A DNA stretch of 41,291 nucleotides from an uncultured beta proteobacterium (GCA_903914615.1 CAIWPS010000779.1:1-41291); one strand, 5' to 3'; positions 24,601-33,283 are shown, numbered from the stretch's first letter. Program-made: numbers and translations. The notes: a model not told the origin generated them from the letters alone.

Positions 24601-27600
24601 CAACACGAATCCGGACGCGGTGAACGGGCCGCCGGTGATTACCCCGGATGGCACCGTGCTGGGCGGCAATTCGCGCACGATGAGCACGGTGAGGCTTTAC
24701 CGCGACGGCAAAGGCGATGTGTATCGGAACGCTCTCCGCGAACAGGCTGGCGACTACGGCCTGAAGCCGGAAGAAGTGGACGCGATGAAGGAACCGGTGC
24801 TGGTGCGGCAGGTGCAGGCACCGCAAAGCGTGGACGCCATGCGGCGGCTGGGGACGGACCTGAATCGCTCGATGACCGGGGCGCTAGGCGCGACGGAGAA
24901 GGCTGTGAGTGTCGGCAAGAACCTCAAGCCGGAGACACTGCGTTGGGTCTCGGATGAGCTGAATGCCGGCGACATGACGCTGCGGGAGATGCTGGCGGCG
25001 CGCGGCGGGGAAGTACTCAAGCGGTTTGTGCAGGACGGGGCACTGACCGAACGCGAACGGCCGCAATACATCGACAGCGCAACGGGAGGCCTGAATGAAT
25101 CAGGCAAGGCGTTTGTCGAGAAGGCGCTGCTCGGTTCCGTGTTCGACGATCCCCGGCTGATGGAGTCCGCGCCTAAGTCGATCGTGGCCAAGATCGAGCG
25201 ATCGCTGGGGGCGATTACGTCGTTTGCATCCAGGGGGGATGCTTGGAACATCGTGTCCGCGCTACGCGAAGCCATCGACGAGCATGGGTCGATCCAGCGC
25301 AGCGGCTCAACGGTCGAGGACCGGATCGGGCAAACGTCGTTGTTTGGCGAGGAGCGCAATCCGCTGGTCGATGCTCTGGTGCGAGTGCTGGCTAGCAAGC
25401 CGAACGCAGTGAAGGAGGCATTCGACGCCTACGCGCGCGACAGCGACGAGAACCTGCCGGGCCAGAACAGGATGTTTGGCGAGGCGAGCGCATTCGATGC
25501 TTTCAATCACGCATTTGGGAGTAAACTTTCGGAACAGGAGTTTGAAGATGGACGCAGATCAGCAGACGAAAGCCACGGAGGACCGTTACCGGTCAGTTCG
25601 GGAAGCGACGCGCATCTACCTGTCGCATCCGCCGGGGATACGGGAAGCGGCGGTGAGGAACTACCACGCAGCGGAGGGGGATCGCGGGAGGCAGTTGCAA
25701 AGCCTGAAAGCGGCGGACTGGTGCCGGGAGCACAACCTGAACCTGCCGCCGCTGCCGAACCACTAGAGTCGATCCCGGATCATCCCTATGCGAGCCAGGA
25801 GACGCAAGCGGTCTCGGCCGAGCATGGTACCCGTACGCTAATACCCGGGACGCTCGGATGGATGCGACGGCTGCCGGATGGCTCGTTTGAGATCGGCAAG
25901 ACGAAGATCGGCAACTTTAGCACGCTGGTGCATGAGACGGCTCATATGTATCTCGAAACCATTCGCGACCTCGTCAAGCGGCCGGGGGCGAGCGATCGTC
26001 TGAAGGGTGACTACCAGAAAATCCTCGACTTCCTGGGCGCGAAGGATGGCGAGGATCTGACCACGGAACAGCATGAGAAGTGGGCGCGAGCCAATGAGCA
26101 GTATGTGCGCGAAGGCAAGGCGCCGTCTCCCGGACTCAAGGGTGTCTTCCAAAGGTTTGCCTACTGGCTGCATGGCGTTGACGGCCGCGCGAAGGATCTG
26201 GGAGTGGAGCTCGATCCGGAGACGCGCGGAGTGCTCGATCGTATGTACCAGTCTGAGCGCACTGTCGACCAGGCGGCGGAGGAGACCGGGCCATCGATGT
26301 TCAAGAGCCCGGAAGAGGCTGGCTGGACGGAAGCGGAATTCCAGAAGTACGCCGAGACCAAAGGCATCGGCGTTGACCAGGCAAAAGAGCAGGTGCGTGC
26401 AGAGCTGAATGCGGCCGCGGAGCGGGAGCAGACGGAGAGCCGGCGCGAAGAGCAGCGCAACGTGTACGACGCGGCCATGGAGAAGATTGACAAGCGGCCG
26501 GAGTACACGGCGATCCGCTCGCTGCGCAAGGGCAAGCTAGACACGGGCGAAGAGATCTCGCTGAATCGTGACCAGCTCGTCGAGCAGTTCGGCGAAGACC
26601 GCGTAAAGGCATTGCAGAAGGCGCATCCAGGTCTGTACCGGCTCGAGGGCGGAGCGGATGCGGAGTCGGTGGCGGAGATCTTCGGGTACCACTCGGCGGA
26701 TGAGATGCTGCAGTCGCTGACGGCAGCGCCGCGGCGCAAGGCTGCGATCGAGCAGGCCACGCGGGACTACCTGGTCAACAAGTACGGCGACGTGCGCTAC
26801 GACGGCACGCTGAATGACCGAGCCCGCTATGCGATCGAGAACAAAGAGCGCGGGGCGAACATCTACCGCGAGCTGCGGGCTCTGAAGGCCAAGGTAGCTG
26901 CGCTCGAAAAGAATGCGTCCGACGCGAAGGCGGCGATGGCGGGGATCGAGATCGCGCCGATGGATGCCTATCGCGCCGCGGCCAAGCAGATGATCGACCA
27001 GAAGGCGATCGCGGATCTGCAGCCGAGCCGCTACCTGGACGCGAGCCGCCGGTACTCGCGCGATGCCTTCGACGCGCTCCGGAGCGGCAACGTGAAGCGC
27101 GCGGCCGAGGCCAAACACAAAGAGCTGTTGAATCACTTCCTATTCCCCGAGGCGACGGAGGCGCGCGACTACGTCGACAAATTTGAGAAGTATGTGAAGC
27201 AAGCGGTAACGAGCAAGGGCATTCAGCAGCGGATGGCTCTGGCCGGCGGCGACTACCGGACGCAATTCAACTGGCTGCTGGCCCGCTACGGCCTCGCGCC
27301 GGCGGCTGAACCGCCTGGACGCAGTCTGCGCGCCTGGGCGGATGAGATGTACGACATGGGCAAGGAACCGGCCAATGCGCCGAACATCCTGGACAGCACG
27401 AAAGGCCGGAACTATCGCAACGTGCCCTTGTCGGAGATCCGCGACCTGCATGACACGTTGCTGAATATCCAGGCGCTGGCGCGGCAGGAGTTCAAGACCT
27501 TTGTGCAGGGCAAGCAGATTGTCTTTGCCGAGGCGAAGCAAGCCATGATCGACAGCGCCCGGCAGAATCTGCGCGAGAAGCCGGAGAAGGTCTTTGAGGA

Positions 27601-29611
27601 GAACCGGCCGGCCCTGGACAAAAAGCTGGATGGCTTGCGGTACGCGGACTCATTCCTGATTCGCATGGAGCGCATGATCGAGTGGCTAGACGGCGGAAAG
27701 TCGGGCCCGTGGCATGACAACGTTTGGAACCTGGCCTCGGACGCGCAAGGCGACGAGTACACGATGCAGCATCAGGTGACCCATGCAGTGACGGACGCGC
27801 TGGCCAACATGCCGGCAGAGATGCGCCGGCGGCTGTGGACAGAGAAGGTGAACGTGGAGGGCGTGGGAGAGCCACTGACGCGCCGTAGCCTGCTTTCCAT
27901 GGCCTTCAACATGGGAAACGAAGGCAACCTCGACCGGCTGCGAAAGACGTTCGTTTCTCACGGCTGGGATCCGGACGCTATCCAGCGCATCGGCGGCATG
28001 CTCACGCGCGAAGAATGGCAGTTCGTGCAGAAGACGTGGGACTCGCTGAAGCCGCTGGGCGAGCGTATGAACGCGCTCGAAAAGCGGTTGACGGGCCTGC
28101 CGCCGGCGATGGTGCAGCCGACGCCAATGACGATTCATCTAGACGGTGGCGAGACGCTGCACCTGGACGGCGGCTACTACCCGATCAAGATGGATCCGAA
28201 GTACTCGGACAAGGGCATCGCCCAGGATGCTAAGGAAACGGCGCAGAACGCCATGCAGTCGGGGTATGTGCGCGCGACTACATCCAAGGGCTACACGAAG
28301 GAGCGTACGGGCTTCGGCGGCCCATTGCTGCTGGATTATGAGCAGGTGTTGACCGATCACGTCGCGAAGGTGGCCAAGGATCTTTCGCATCGCGAATTCA
28401 TGCTCAGCACGCAGCGCCTGCTGCTGGATACGGAGGTGCGCAAAGCTCTGCGGGAGACGCTGGGCCCAGCCTACGAGGCGCAGTTAATGCCCTGGCTGCG
28501 CACGATCATCAACGACCGCAACGGCAGCGCCGTGCAGGGGCTCGGCAAACTGAGCAGCGCGATGCAGGCGCTGCGCGGGAATATCGTGGCGGCGTCGATT
28601 GGCTTCAAGGTGTCGACGTCGCTGCTGCAGATCACGCATGCGCCCAGGATGCTGCTGTACGCCAAACCGGGATCGATCGCGCAGGCGCTGGTCGACTTTC
28701 TGGCGCGGCCGCGCGAGATGACGCGGGAGATACAAGAGCTCTCGCCCAACGAGATGCGCTTCCGCGGCGATAATCTGGATCGTGACGTACGGGCCGTGCT
28801 GCGCGAGCCGAGCTACAAAGAGGGCTTCGCCAGGAAGGCTGCGCAGGCTGCGCGTTTTTCGCTGGCGACCGTCGACCATCTCTTCAGCCACACTCTGTGG
28901 AGCGCGGCGTACCGTGACGGGCTGGCAAAGTACGCCGATCTTCCCGAAGATGAGGCACAGAGCAAAGCTGTGCATGAGGCAGATAGCGCGGTGCGGCTGG
29001 GGCTTGGGACGCAGGCGCCGAAGGACCTGCCTGCGATCATGCGCAACAACGACTTCAATAAGATGATCACGACGCTGTACGGCTTCCACAACGGCGTCTA
29101 TAACCAGCTCCGCGACAATGCTCATCAATTCCGGTACGGCGAAGGAAGCGCGGCCGGCCGAGTAGGTAAGCTGACCTATGCGACGATCCTGACGGCGATC
29201 GTGCCGTCACTGCTGGGCTCGCTGGTGACGGGAGATGGGCCGAAGGATGGAGAGAACCCTGGGCTGTGGGCGGCGAAGAAAGCGCTTCTGTTCTCGGCCG
29301 ACACGGTGCCGGTGCTCGGCTCATTCGCGCACGCCGCTGTGGAGCGCCGCGACATGCAATTGACGCCGCTCGAAAATGTATTCACGAAGGCCGGCAAGGT
29401 GGCAATGGACGCAACTTCAGGTAAAGAGGATAAGGACTGGCTGGGCATTGGTCTGAATGCGGCCGAAGCTGCAGGGGATGTGGCGGGAGTTCCGGGATCG
29501 GGGCAGCTCGTTAAGACGTTGCGCTATGCGCATCGCGCTAACCAGGGCAAGATCGAAAACCCGAGCTGGTGGGATGCGATCGCGGGCGGAGGCAGCACGG
29601 CGCATAAGTAG
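21689..29611 (+). CDS. Giant polyvalent ejection protein, 2640 aa
   Basis: Multidomain protein in the place of the largest internal virion protein. Order: residues 1-135 with the segment NPILADQ ... HDDLD; 200-430 with Ala/Gly-rich hydrophobic stretches; about 715-870 a nuclease-like domain of the PBECR type (GFEHGLDADAVRHA, then GLVAITDEDFEKIP and VHVEEVRTGRKRLA); about 900-1280 a DdrB-type ParB-like domain (LIPSHNPQTF, then DGTVLGGNSRTMSTVRLY); 1287-1359 a Gly/Ser/Pro linker; about 1370-1560 a zincin-like unit with LVHETAHMYLE; then a long helical part found in large polyvalent phage proteins. The start is GTG 21689, overlapping the previous stop; GTG 21659 is possible. Likely injected with the DNA, where its domains could act in the new host (inference). 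Confidence 0.88.
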   Translation: MSTPNQPLSIAQQMLHEGSLPDMPDQSGQQVTGVPMRAVVSAVAATDPDREAYYQQLAQRTGMGVDLVRHDPKAAQQRALNVDLDQRDLEIRNPILADQLRDPNFAGVAHDDLDSLTRIDEGAMRLRAISQNPEALNGLTPTQREAVIDERTRVAMERYRNGGGNGFWSGAYAEAKSAAASFNTGVTGFFKPIIDDVGTGIEDALDTPKALMDGLTGIDPSFQGLKNVWVRPHGSATRDVTQQAQDYLSAPILSGPQKTLIDPVTKQPFANPDYSGWGRGLGNAVEQVPGQLLALYLGGGALGAAGEAAGVDGAAAAAEAGSGEASAPSMAGEAFAHKTLPMVLGTQAAQTTYAQARQKGADQKTAAMAALYAGVANYAFMGKMPEPVPAESFGGLAGQYFARSAAFGTGMAVSDNAIARGSYDPDRGLLEDVPQSILQMAAFEGLGAGGQLADLGGEAIARWRGRNAAPQAPAEPTPFAQTMADQVAAVEQSKLRARSPQDFQQSVNQQFEGDASLRIPAQEFVNYFDAQKLDPAMMANRVGVRNLEEAAAAGSDLEIPSAKFFGQLDPEHQRGLLSDVVDPMTEMTARQAEQHRAELQEFLANGGVSKLMEDARQADAETQATPGWQAVKDEMRQRYVEAGVSEREAEDKATLDANVHANLAREAGLTPEELFHSTNPKVKVGDAPSSSEIPTHQQPWYQSAIDGIRSVVAAAKQKGDVKKWTKYAPVSDWLRGAAKNVGLTLDGFEHGLDADAVRHANAAHSDAKSEKNRGLVAITDEDFEKIPLVVSEPDRVVFGAKSGDGLDQLFYIKKMNDGSIVHVEEVRTGRKRLAAVSLRKHPAAANIDKVITNLDHNVRNDGGRTPLIVVDGPGADKSEGAAEPGKTLYQSRSPIGGADGKQSTLLTPGGKLPAKYRLVEAADLIPSHNPQTFAVNGDYPQGVQERAYDKSKEAQARVIDQAQNYEPAYTINTNPDAVNGPPVITPDGTVLGGNSRTMSTVRLYRDGKGDVYRNALREQAGDYGLKPEEVDAMKEPVLVRQVQAPQSVDAMRRLGTDLNRSMTGALGATEKAVSVGKNLKPETLRWVSDELNAGDMTLREMLAARGGEVLKRFVQDGALTERERPQYIDSATGGLNESGKAFVEKALLGSVFDDPRLMESAPKSIVAKIERSLGAITSFASRGDAWNIVSALREAIDEHGSIQRSGSTVEDRIGQTSLFGEERNPLVDALVRVLASKPNAVKEAFDAYARDSDENLPGQNRMFGEASAFDAFNHAFGSKLSEQEFEDGRRSADESHGGPLPVSSGSDAHLPVASAGDTGSGGEELPRSGGGSREAVAKPESGGLVPGAQPEPAAAAEPLESIPDHPYASQETQAVSAEHGTRTLIPGTLGWMRRLPDGSFEIGKTKIGNFSTLVHETAHMYLETIRDLVKRPGASDRLKGDYQKILDFLGAKDGEDLTTEQHEKWARANEQYVREGKAPSPGLKGVFQRFAYWLHGVDGRAKDLGVELDPETRGVLDRMYQSERTVDQAAEETGPSMFKSPEEAGWTEAEFQKYAETKGIGVDQAKEQVRAELNAAAEREQTESRREEQRNVYDAAMEKIDKRPEYTAIRSLRKGKLDTGEEISLNRDQLVEQFGEDRVKALQKAHPGLYRLEGGADAESVAEIFGYHSADEMLQSLTAAPRRKAAIEQATRDYLVNKYGDVRYDGTLNDRARYAIENKERGANIYRELRALKAKVAALEKNASDAKAAMAGIEIAPMDAYRAAAKQMIDQKAIADLQPSRYLDASRRYSRDAFDALRSGNVKRAAEAKHKELLNHFLFPEATEARDYVDKFEKYVKQAVTSKGIQQRMALAGGDYRTQFNWLLARYGLAPAAEPPGRSLRAWADEMYDMGKEPANAPNILDSTKGRNYRNVPLSEIRDLHDTLLNIQALARQEFKTFVQGKQIVFAEAKQAMIDSARQNLREKPEKVFEENRPALDKKLDGLRYADSFLIRMERMIEWLDGGKSGPWHDNVWNLASDAQGDEYTMQHQVTHAVTDALANMPAEMRRRLWTEKVNVEGVGEPLTRRSLLSMAFNMGNEGNLDRLRKTFVSHGWDPDAIQRIGGMLTREEWQFVQKTWDSLKPLGERMNALEKRLTGLPPAMVQPTPMTIHLDGGETLHLDGGYYPIKMDPKYSDKGIAQDAKETAQNAMQSGYVRATTSKGYTKERTGFGGPLLLDYEQVLTDHVAKVAKDLSHREFMLSTQRLLLDTEVRKALRETLGPAYEAQLMPWLRTIINDRNGSAVQGLGKLSSAMQALRGNIVAASIGFKVSTSLLQITHAPRMLLYAKPGSIAQALVDFLARPREMTREIQELSPNEMRFRGDNLDRDVRAVLREPSYKEGFARKAAQAARFSLATVDHLFSHTLWSAAYRDGLAKYADLPEDEAQSKAVHEADSAVRLGLGTQAPKDLPAIMRNNDFNKMITTLYGFHNGVYNQLRDNAHQFRYGEGSAAGRVGKLTYATILTAIVPSLLGSLVTGDGPKDGENPGLWAAKKALLFSADTVPVLGSFAHAAVERRDMQLTPLENVFTKAGKVAMDATSGKEDKDWLGIGLNAAEAAGDVAGVPGSGQLVKTLRYAHRANQGKIENPSWWDAIAGGGSTAHK
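25548..25766 (+). CDS. Nested gene inside the giant gene (+1 frame), 72 aa
   Basis: The ATG at 25548 has AGGAG 8 bases upstream and opens a 72-residue protein: MDADQQTKATEDRYRSVREA, then YLSHPPGIREAAVRNYHAAE, and so on to a TAG at 25764-25766. It reads like an ordinary helical protein but is not one I recognise. By hand count about 58 of 72 codons end in G or C, as in the rest of this genome. In the giant gene's frame over the same stretch only about 35 of 74 do, with rare TTA, CTA, AGA and many GGA codons, and the product there is a Gly/Ser/Pro linker. The nested frame thus looks like the older, selected one. Confidence 0.72.
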   Translation: MDADQQTKATEDRYRSVREATRIYLSHPPGIREAAVRNYHAAEGDRGRQLQSLKAADWCREHNLNLPPLPNH

Positions 29612-29613
29612 CG

Positions 29614-30210
29614 CTAGCGCGTGGTGGCGGCAGTGTGATGGTCGATCGCGCGCAGACGAGCTGCATTCACTTCGACGCGCGATAGCGCGTCGAGGTCATC
29701 ATGTGCACGTGCAGCGAACTCCGGATCTTGCATCTGCCGTGCGAGGATAGGTGACTTGGAAAGAAGTCGGCGCTGCTTGACTAAGGTCATCCTTGCGTAG
29801 AGTAAACGTAGACCTAAAGCAATGCAGAGGCATATAGCGAGCGCCAGCGGCGGCCACGTGCCTCGGTCGTATCTAAGTATCGACGCAAAGATGAGCAAGC
29901 CGACGCTGGTAGCTTGCAACGCCTGAGTGCCTCGGGACGGGGTGTTTCCTGAAAGATCGCCGATATGCGAAGCAGTTAGCCTGTTGAGCTTGCGTCGAAT
30001 TGCGAATCTCCGGATGCCATACCACGTGGCGGCCATGACAATCGCGAAAATCGCCATCGTAAATACATTGAACTGCTCGTCGCTCTCGAGGTTGCTCCAC
30101 CATTCAAGGGAGCTGATCACCGCGCGATAAGCCAGCAGGCCGGCAAAAACGCCTATAGCAATACCCAGTGAACGACGCACTTCGAAATGTTTCTGCAATT
30201 CCCTGCGCAT
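29614..30210 (-). CDS. Antisense membrane protein with ejection-protein-like tail
   Basis: One of only three leftward genes. The ATG at 30210 (reverse) has GGAGG 8 bases upstream; the track's start at 30249 is 13 codons earlier without such a site. The 198-residue product has four predicted spans: GIAIGVFAGLLAYRAVI, FTMAIFAIVMAATWYGI, ATSVGLLIFASIL and LALAICLCIALGLRLLY. After the last one, residues 153-189 (SPILARQ ... HDDLDALSR ... RLRAI) match residues 93-129 of the giant ejection protein, 23 of 37 identical without gaps. Opposite orientation, somewhat lower GC and a position between operons mark it as a moron. A role in superinfection exclusion or in docking the ejection protein is inferred, not shown. 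Confidence 0.8.
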   Translation of the reverse strand: MRRELQKHFEVRRSLGIAIGVFAGLLAYRAVISSLEWWSNLESDEQFNVFTMAIFAIVMAATWYGIRRFAIRRKLNRLTASHIGDLSGNTPSRGTQALQATSVGLLIFASILRYDRGTWPPLALAICLCIALGLRLLYARMTLVKQRRLLSKSPILARQMQDPEFAARAHDDLDALSRVEVNAARLRAIDHHTAATTR

Positions 30211-30244
30211 TGGCTTTTCCTCCGGAAGCGACAGTCTAACATGA

Positions 30245-30278
30245 CTCATACCCGTATCTTTCTACAACTAAAGCACAC
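30245..30278 (+). promoter_or_regulatory. Late promoter-like element, copy C
   Basis: CTCATACCCGTATCTTTC aligns without gaps to copies A and B (13 of 18 positions shared by all three), and GCACAC lies exactly 28 bases from the element start as in the others. It precedes the tail fibre gene, in the gap to the leftward membrane gene. Here a 23-base leader follows the putative -10, with a hairpin (AGCAC-a-CTCT / AGAGTGCT, 30272-30296), so this transcript would not be leaderless. Confidence 0.6.
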
Positions 30279-30301
30279 TCTTTTTGGGAGAGTGCTGCGG
30301 G

Positions 30302-33283
30302 ATGACGATCACTTCGACTTCGCGGGTGGCGGGTCCTTTTTCGGGAACAGGGTCGACCGCTTCATTTCCATTTACCTTCAAGGTGTTTCAGCAGAGTGAC
30401 CTGTACGTAGCGCTGCTGGATTTGACCGGCGGCGCGATCACTGTGCTGGCTCTGACGACGGACTATACCGTTGCGTTGAACTCCGATCAGGACACCAATC
30501 CCGGCGGATCGGTGACACTGACGACGGGCGGCCAGGCGGGCGGCGTGCTGGCGACAGGGTTTACGCTCACGATCACCTCGAGCATGGCTGCGTTGCAAGG
30601 CGTGGACCTGTCGAACGGCGGCGCCTTCTATCCGGATGTGATCAACCAGGCGCTCGATACTCTGACGATCTTGATCCAGCAGCAGAACGATACTCTGCAG
30701 CGCACGATCGTCTTCCCGCTGACGGACGGCAATCCCCCGGCGTTCAGCACGACGCTGCCGTCTGCGCCGGCGCGCGCGGGCCTGATGCTCGGCTTTGACA
30801 GCAGCGGCGACCTGGCGACATACAACTCCGTTCCGGAGCCGGGTCCCCAGGGTTCCCAGGGTCCCCAGGGGACACCGGGGCCGGCCAATACGCTGGGTAT
30901 CGGTACGGTTGCGACGGGTGCGGCAGGAAGCTCCGCAGCAGCCACAATCACCGGTGCATCCCCCACGCAAACGCTGAACCTAACAATTCCTCAAGGGATT
31001 CAGGGCATCCAGGGCATACAAGGCGCACAGGGCGTACAGGGCGTAGTCGGCCCGAGTGGTGCATCCTTGAACTATCGCGGCGCGTGGAGCAGCTCTACGA
31101 CCTACGCGCTCAATGATGCGGTCTCGGTTTCGAGCGTGCTGTACGCAAGCATCCAGGGTTCGAACCTGAATCAGAATCCGTCGACGGCAACGACGTACTG
31201 GGCGATCTTCCCAGCGCCGACGCTCTCGACCTCCATCCCGCCGATCGCGTCCGGAAGCGGTTCGTCCGGTTCCGCAGCTACGGCAGCCAAGGGCGACCAC
31301 GTTCATCCAACGGAGGTCACCGGCGTCGCAATCGCTCCTGCGTCGATCGCCGCAACCGGAAACATCGCCTCGGCCGGCGTCATCACGGATATGGAAATCG
31401 TCACACTGAGACAGCCCAACAGGCTCAACCTTGGGTGGGCGGTTCAAGACGTCAACGGCAATGTTGCGCTGGGTGTGACCAACACGGGTGCTGTCATCGG
31501 AGTCAATCAGCTTCCGACAGGCGCCACGATAAGCGGGTCTGATCTCACGCTGCCGGGCAATCTGTTCCTACCCAACGGCCTGCTCTCCGACGGTGAAATC
31601 GTCTCCATCAGTCCTTACAACTACCTCGGCCTTGTCTGGGCGTTCATCGACAGCACGTACCAGGTAGCGTGGGGCATCACCAAGGCGGGCACGCTCTATA
31701 TTCCCGCGCCTTCGTCCTCGGCAGCCATCACAGCCAGCGCGGCCGCGCCGCTCAATCAGACGGGCAATCCACTCGCGCCCAATGTCGATAGCCTGAGTTT
31801 CTATTACGCTCCGGACGGCAGTGCGGTGCAGCAAGTCAGCCGTGTTGCTGAGGTTACCGCTTCCACCTTCGCGGTTGCGACGGGTGCGGCTGTTTCTTCG
31901 TCCAGGGCGGCCATTCCGATGACTACCGACTCAAGCAACCACAACACGCAGCCTTCGCCCAATCAGGATGCGAGCTGGATCACCTACCTCAAGACTCCGA
32001 CGGCCGGAGGCGCGCCCACGATCATGAAGATGAATCGCTGGGGTCAGCACAAGATTCCGATGACCACGGGATATGAAAAGCTCTTCGCGTTATCCCATGT
32101 GCTTATCGGTGGTCAGAGCCTGGCGGACGGTGCGGCGTCCACGGCGATCAGTCTTGCCCAGCCATTCAGCAATGTAATGTTCAACGCAGGCGTACGGCCT
32201 GGCGGCAATGCAGGTCCAACCGTTCCGGCCATGCCTGCGCCGACCTCGATCGTCCCTCTTGTTGAACAGACCGACGCGACAAACGCCTATGGCGAAACCA
32301 TCGCATCTGGTTTCGCCAACACGGTCTATCAGTGGATGGCAGAAGCTGGCATCCTCATGCCTCTGCTGTTATCTGACTGGGGCGTCGGAGGCTTCGCGTA
32401 TGCCTCGCTCGCGAAAGGTACGCAGCCATACGCCAATGGCCAGGCGCAGGTCTCGGGAGGGCTGAGCTTGTTCTCTGCTGCGGGATATGCATCCTATGGC
32501 GTGCGCTCTCTGCTCTGGGTGCATGGCGAGGCGGATGCATTCACTGCCGCGTACGATGCGAACCTTGCAACGATGCAGGCGAACTTCGAGGCTGACACAC
32601 TCGCGCTGACCGGGCAGCCCACGAATATCCCCATGTTCCTCTGCCAGACATCTGGCCTCTGCTCCTATCCCGTGGCAAACGGTCTGCTGCCGACAACGAT
32701 CTTATCGCCATATCTCCAGTTGCAGGCAGCCATCAACAATCCTGGAAAGATCGTTCTCACCGGGCCTAGTTACATGTGCCAGTACAACACGGGTCCGAGC
32801 CCGCACATGATCGCCCAGGGCTACCGTAAGCAGGGCGGATATTTCGCCAAGGCATTCCTCAAGCAAGTCTTCCAGAACGAAGCGTGGAGGCCTCTCTCGC
32901 CTCGCAAGATCGTGCGCGACGGCTTGAATATCTATGTTGATTTCTGGGTTCCGGTACCGCCGATCCGGATCAACGTTGCCGACGTGATACAGCCAACCTG
33001 GGCTGGAAGCAAGTATGGCTTCGAATACTTCGATAGCAGCGCCACGCCGCCAGCAATCAGCGCCGTGAATGTGATCGGCCCGACGACGTTGCAAATCGTG
33101 CTTGCGTCGGTGCCTACGGGGAGTAACAAACAGCTCCGCTACGCCTATACATTCACGCAGAATACGCAGCCTGGTCCTACCACGGGGCAGCGCGGCAATC
33201 TCTGTGACTCCGATACCGCAACTAGCTGGTATGGCGATGCTCTGCCTAACTGGTGTGTCCACTTCAATCAGGCGATCAACTAA
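30302..33283 (+). CDS. Tail fibre/spike with collagen-like repeats and SGNH esterase
   Basis: 993 residues. The N-terminus (RVAGPFSGTGSTASFPFTFK, then VFQQSDLYVALLD) is a virion-attachment domain common to podovirus fibres. Two collagen-like blocks follow (about 180-195 and 232-251), then a beta-rich shaft (SLNYRGAWSSSTTYALNDAV). Residues about 595-870 are an SGNH/GDSL hydrolase of the sialate O-acetylesterase type: LIGGQSLADG (Ser block), LLWVHGEADA, and GPSPHMIAQGYRKQGG with the catalytic His. The Asp usually three residues before that His is not visible, so activity is likely but not certain. A deacetylase on host surface polysaccharide is the probable role. ATG 30302 is preferred to the track's 30284. 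Confidence 0.87.
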   Translation: MTITSTSRVAGPFSGTGSTASFPFTFKVFQQSDLYVALLDLTGGAITVLALTTDYTVALNSDQDTNPGGSVTLTTGGQAGGVLATGFTLTITSSMAALQGVDLSNGGAFYPDVINQALDTLTILIQQQNDTLQRTIVFPLTDGNPPAFSTTLPSAPARAGLMLGFDSSGDLATYNSVPEPGPQGSQGPQGTPGPANTLGIGTVATGAAGSSAAATITGASPTQTLNLTIPQGIQGIQGIQGAQGVQGVVGPSGASLNYRGAWSSSTTYALNDAVSVSSVLYASIQGSNLNQNPSTATTYWAIFPAPTLSTSIPPIASGSGSSGSAATAAKGDHVHPTEVTGVAIAPASIAATGNIASAGVITDMEIVTLRQPNRLNLGWAVQDVNGNVALGVTNTGAVIGVNQLPTGATISGSDLTLPGNLFLPNGLLSDGEIVSISPYNYLGLVWAFIDSTYQVAWGITKAGTLYIPAPSSSAAITASAAAPLNQTGNPLAPNVDSLSFYYAPDGSAVQQVSRVAEVTASTFAVATGAAVSSSRAAIPMTTDSSNHNTQPSPNQDASWITYLKTPTAGGAPTIMKMNRWGQHKIPMTTGYEKLFALSHVLIGGQSLADGAASTAISLAQPFSNVMFNAGVRPGGNAGPTVPAMPAPTSIVPLVEQTDATNAYGETIASGFANTVYQWMAEAGILMPLLLSDWGVGGFAYASLAKGTQPYANGQAQVSGGLSLFSAAGYASYGVRSLLWVHGEADAFTAAYDANLATMQANFEADTLALTGQPTNIPMFLCQTSGLCSYPVANGLLPTTILSPYLQLQAAINNPGKIVLTGPSYMCQYNTGPSPHMIAQGYRKQGGYFAKAFLKQVFQNEAWRPLSPRKIVRDGLNIYVDFWVPVPPIRINVADVIQPTWAGSKYGFEYFDSSATPPAISAVNVIGPTTLQIVLASVPTGSNKQLRYAYTFTQNTQPGPTTGQRGNLCDSDTATSWYGDALPNWCVHFNQAIN
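30842..30883 (+). repeat. Collagen-like repeat block 1
   Basis: Nine-base-related units of the form GGT-CCC-CAG encode GPQGSQGPQGTPGP in the fibre protein. Such Gly-x-y blocks form triple helices that trimerise or space fibre domains and are prone to change in length by slippage. Confidence 0.85.
30995..31053 (+). repeat. Collagen-like repeat block 2
   Basis: Tandem GGC-ATC-CAG-type units encode GIQGIQGIQGAQGVQGVVG in the fibre protein. The residue pattern differs from block 1 (Ile/Val at the second position), which suggests the two blocks expanded separately. Confidence 0.85.
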
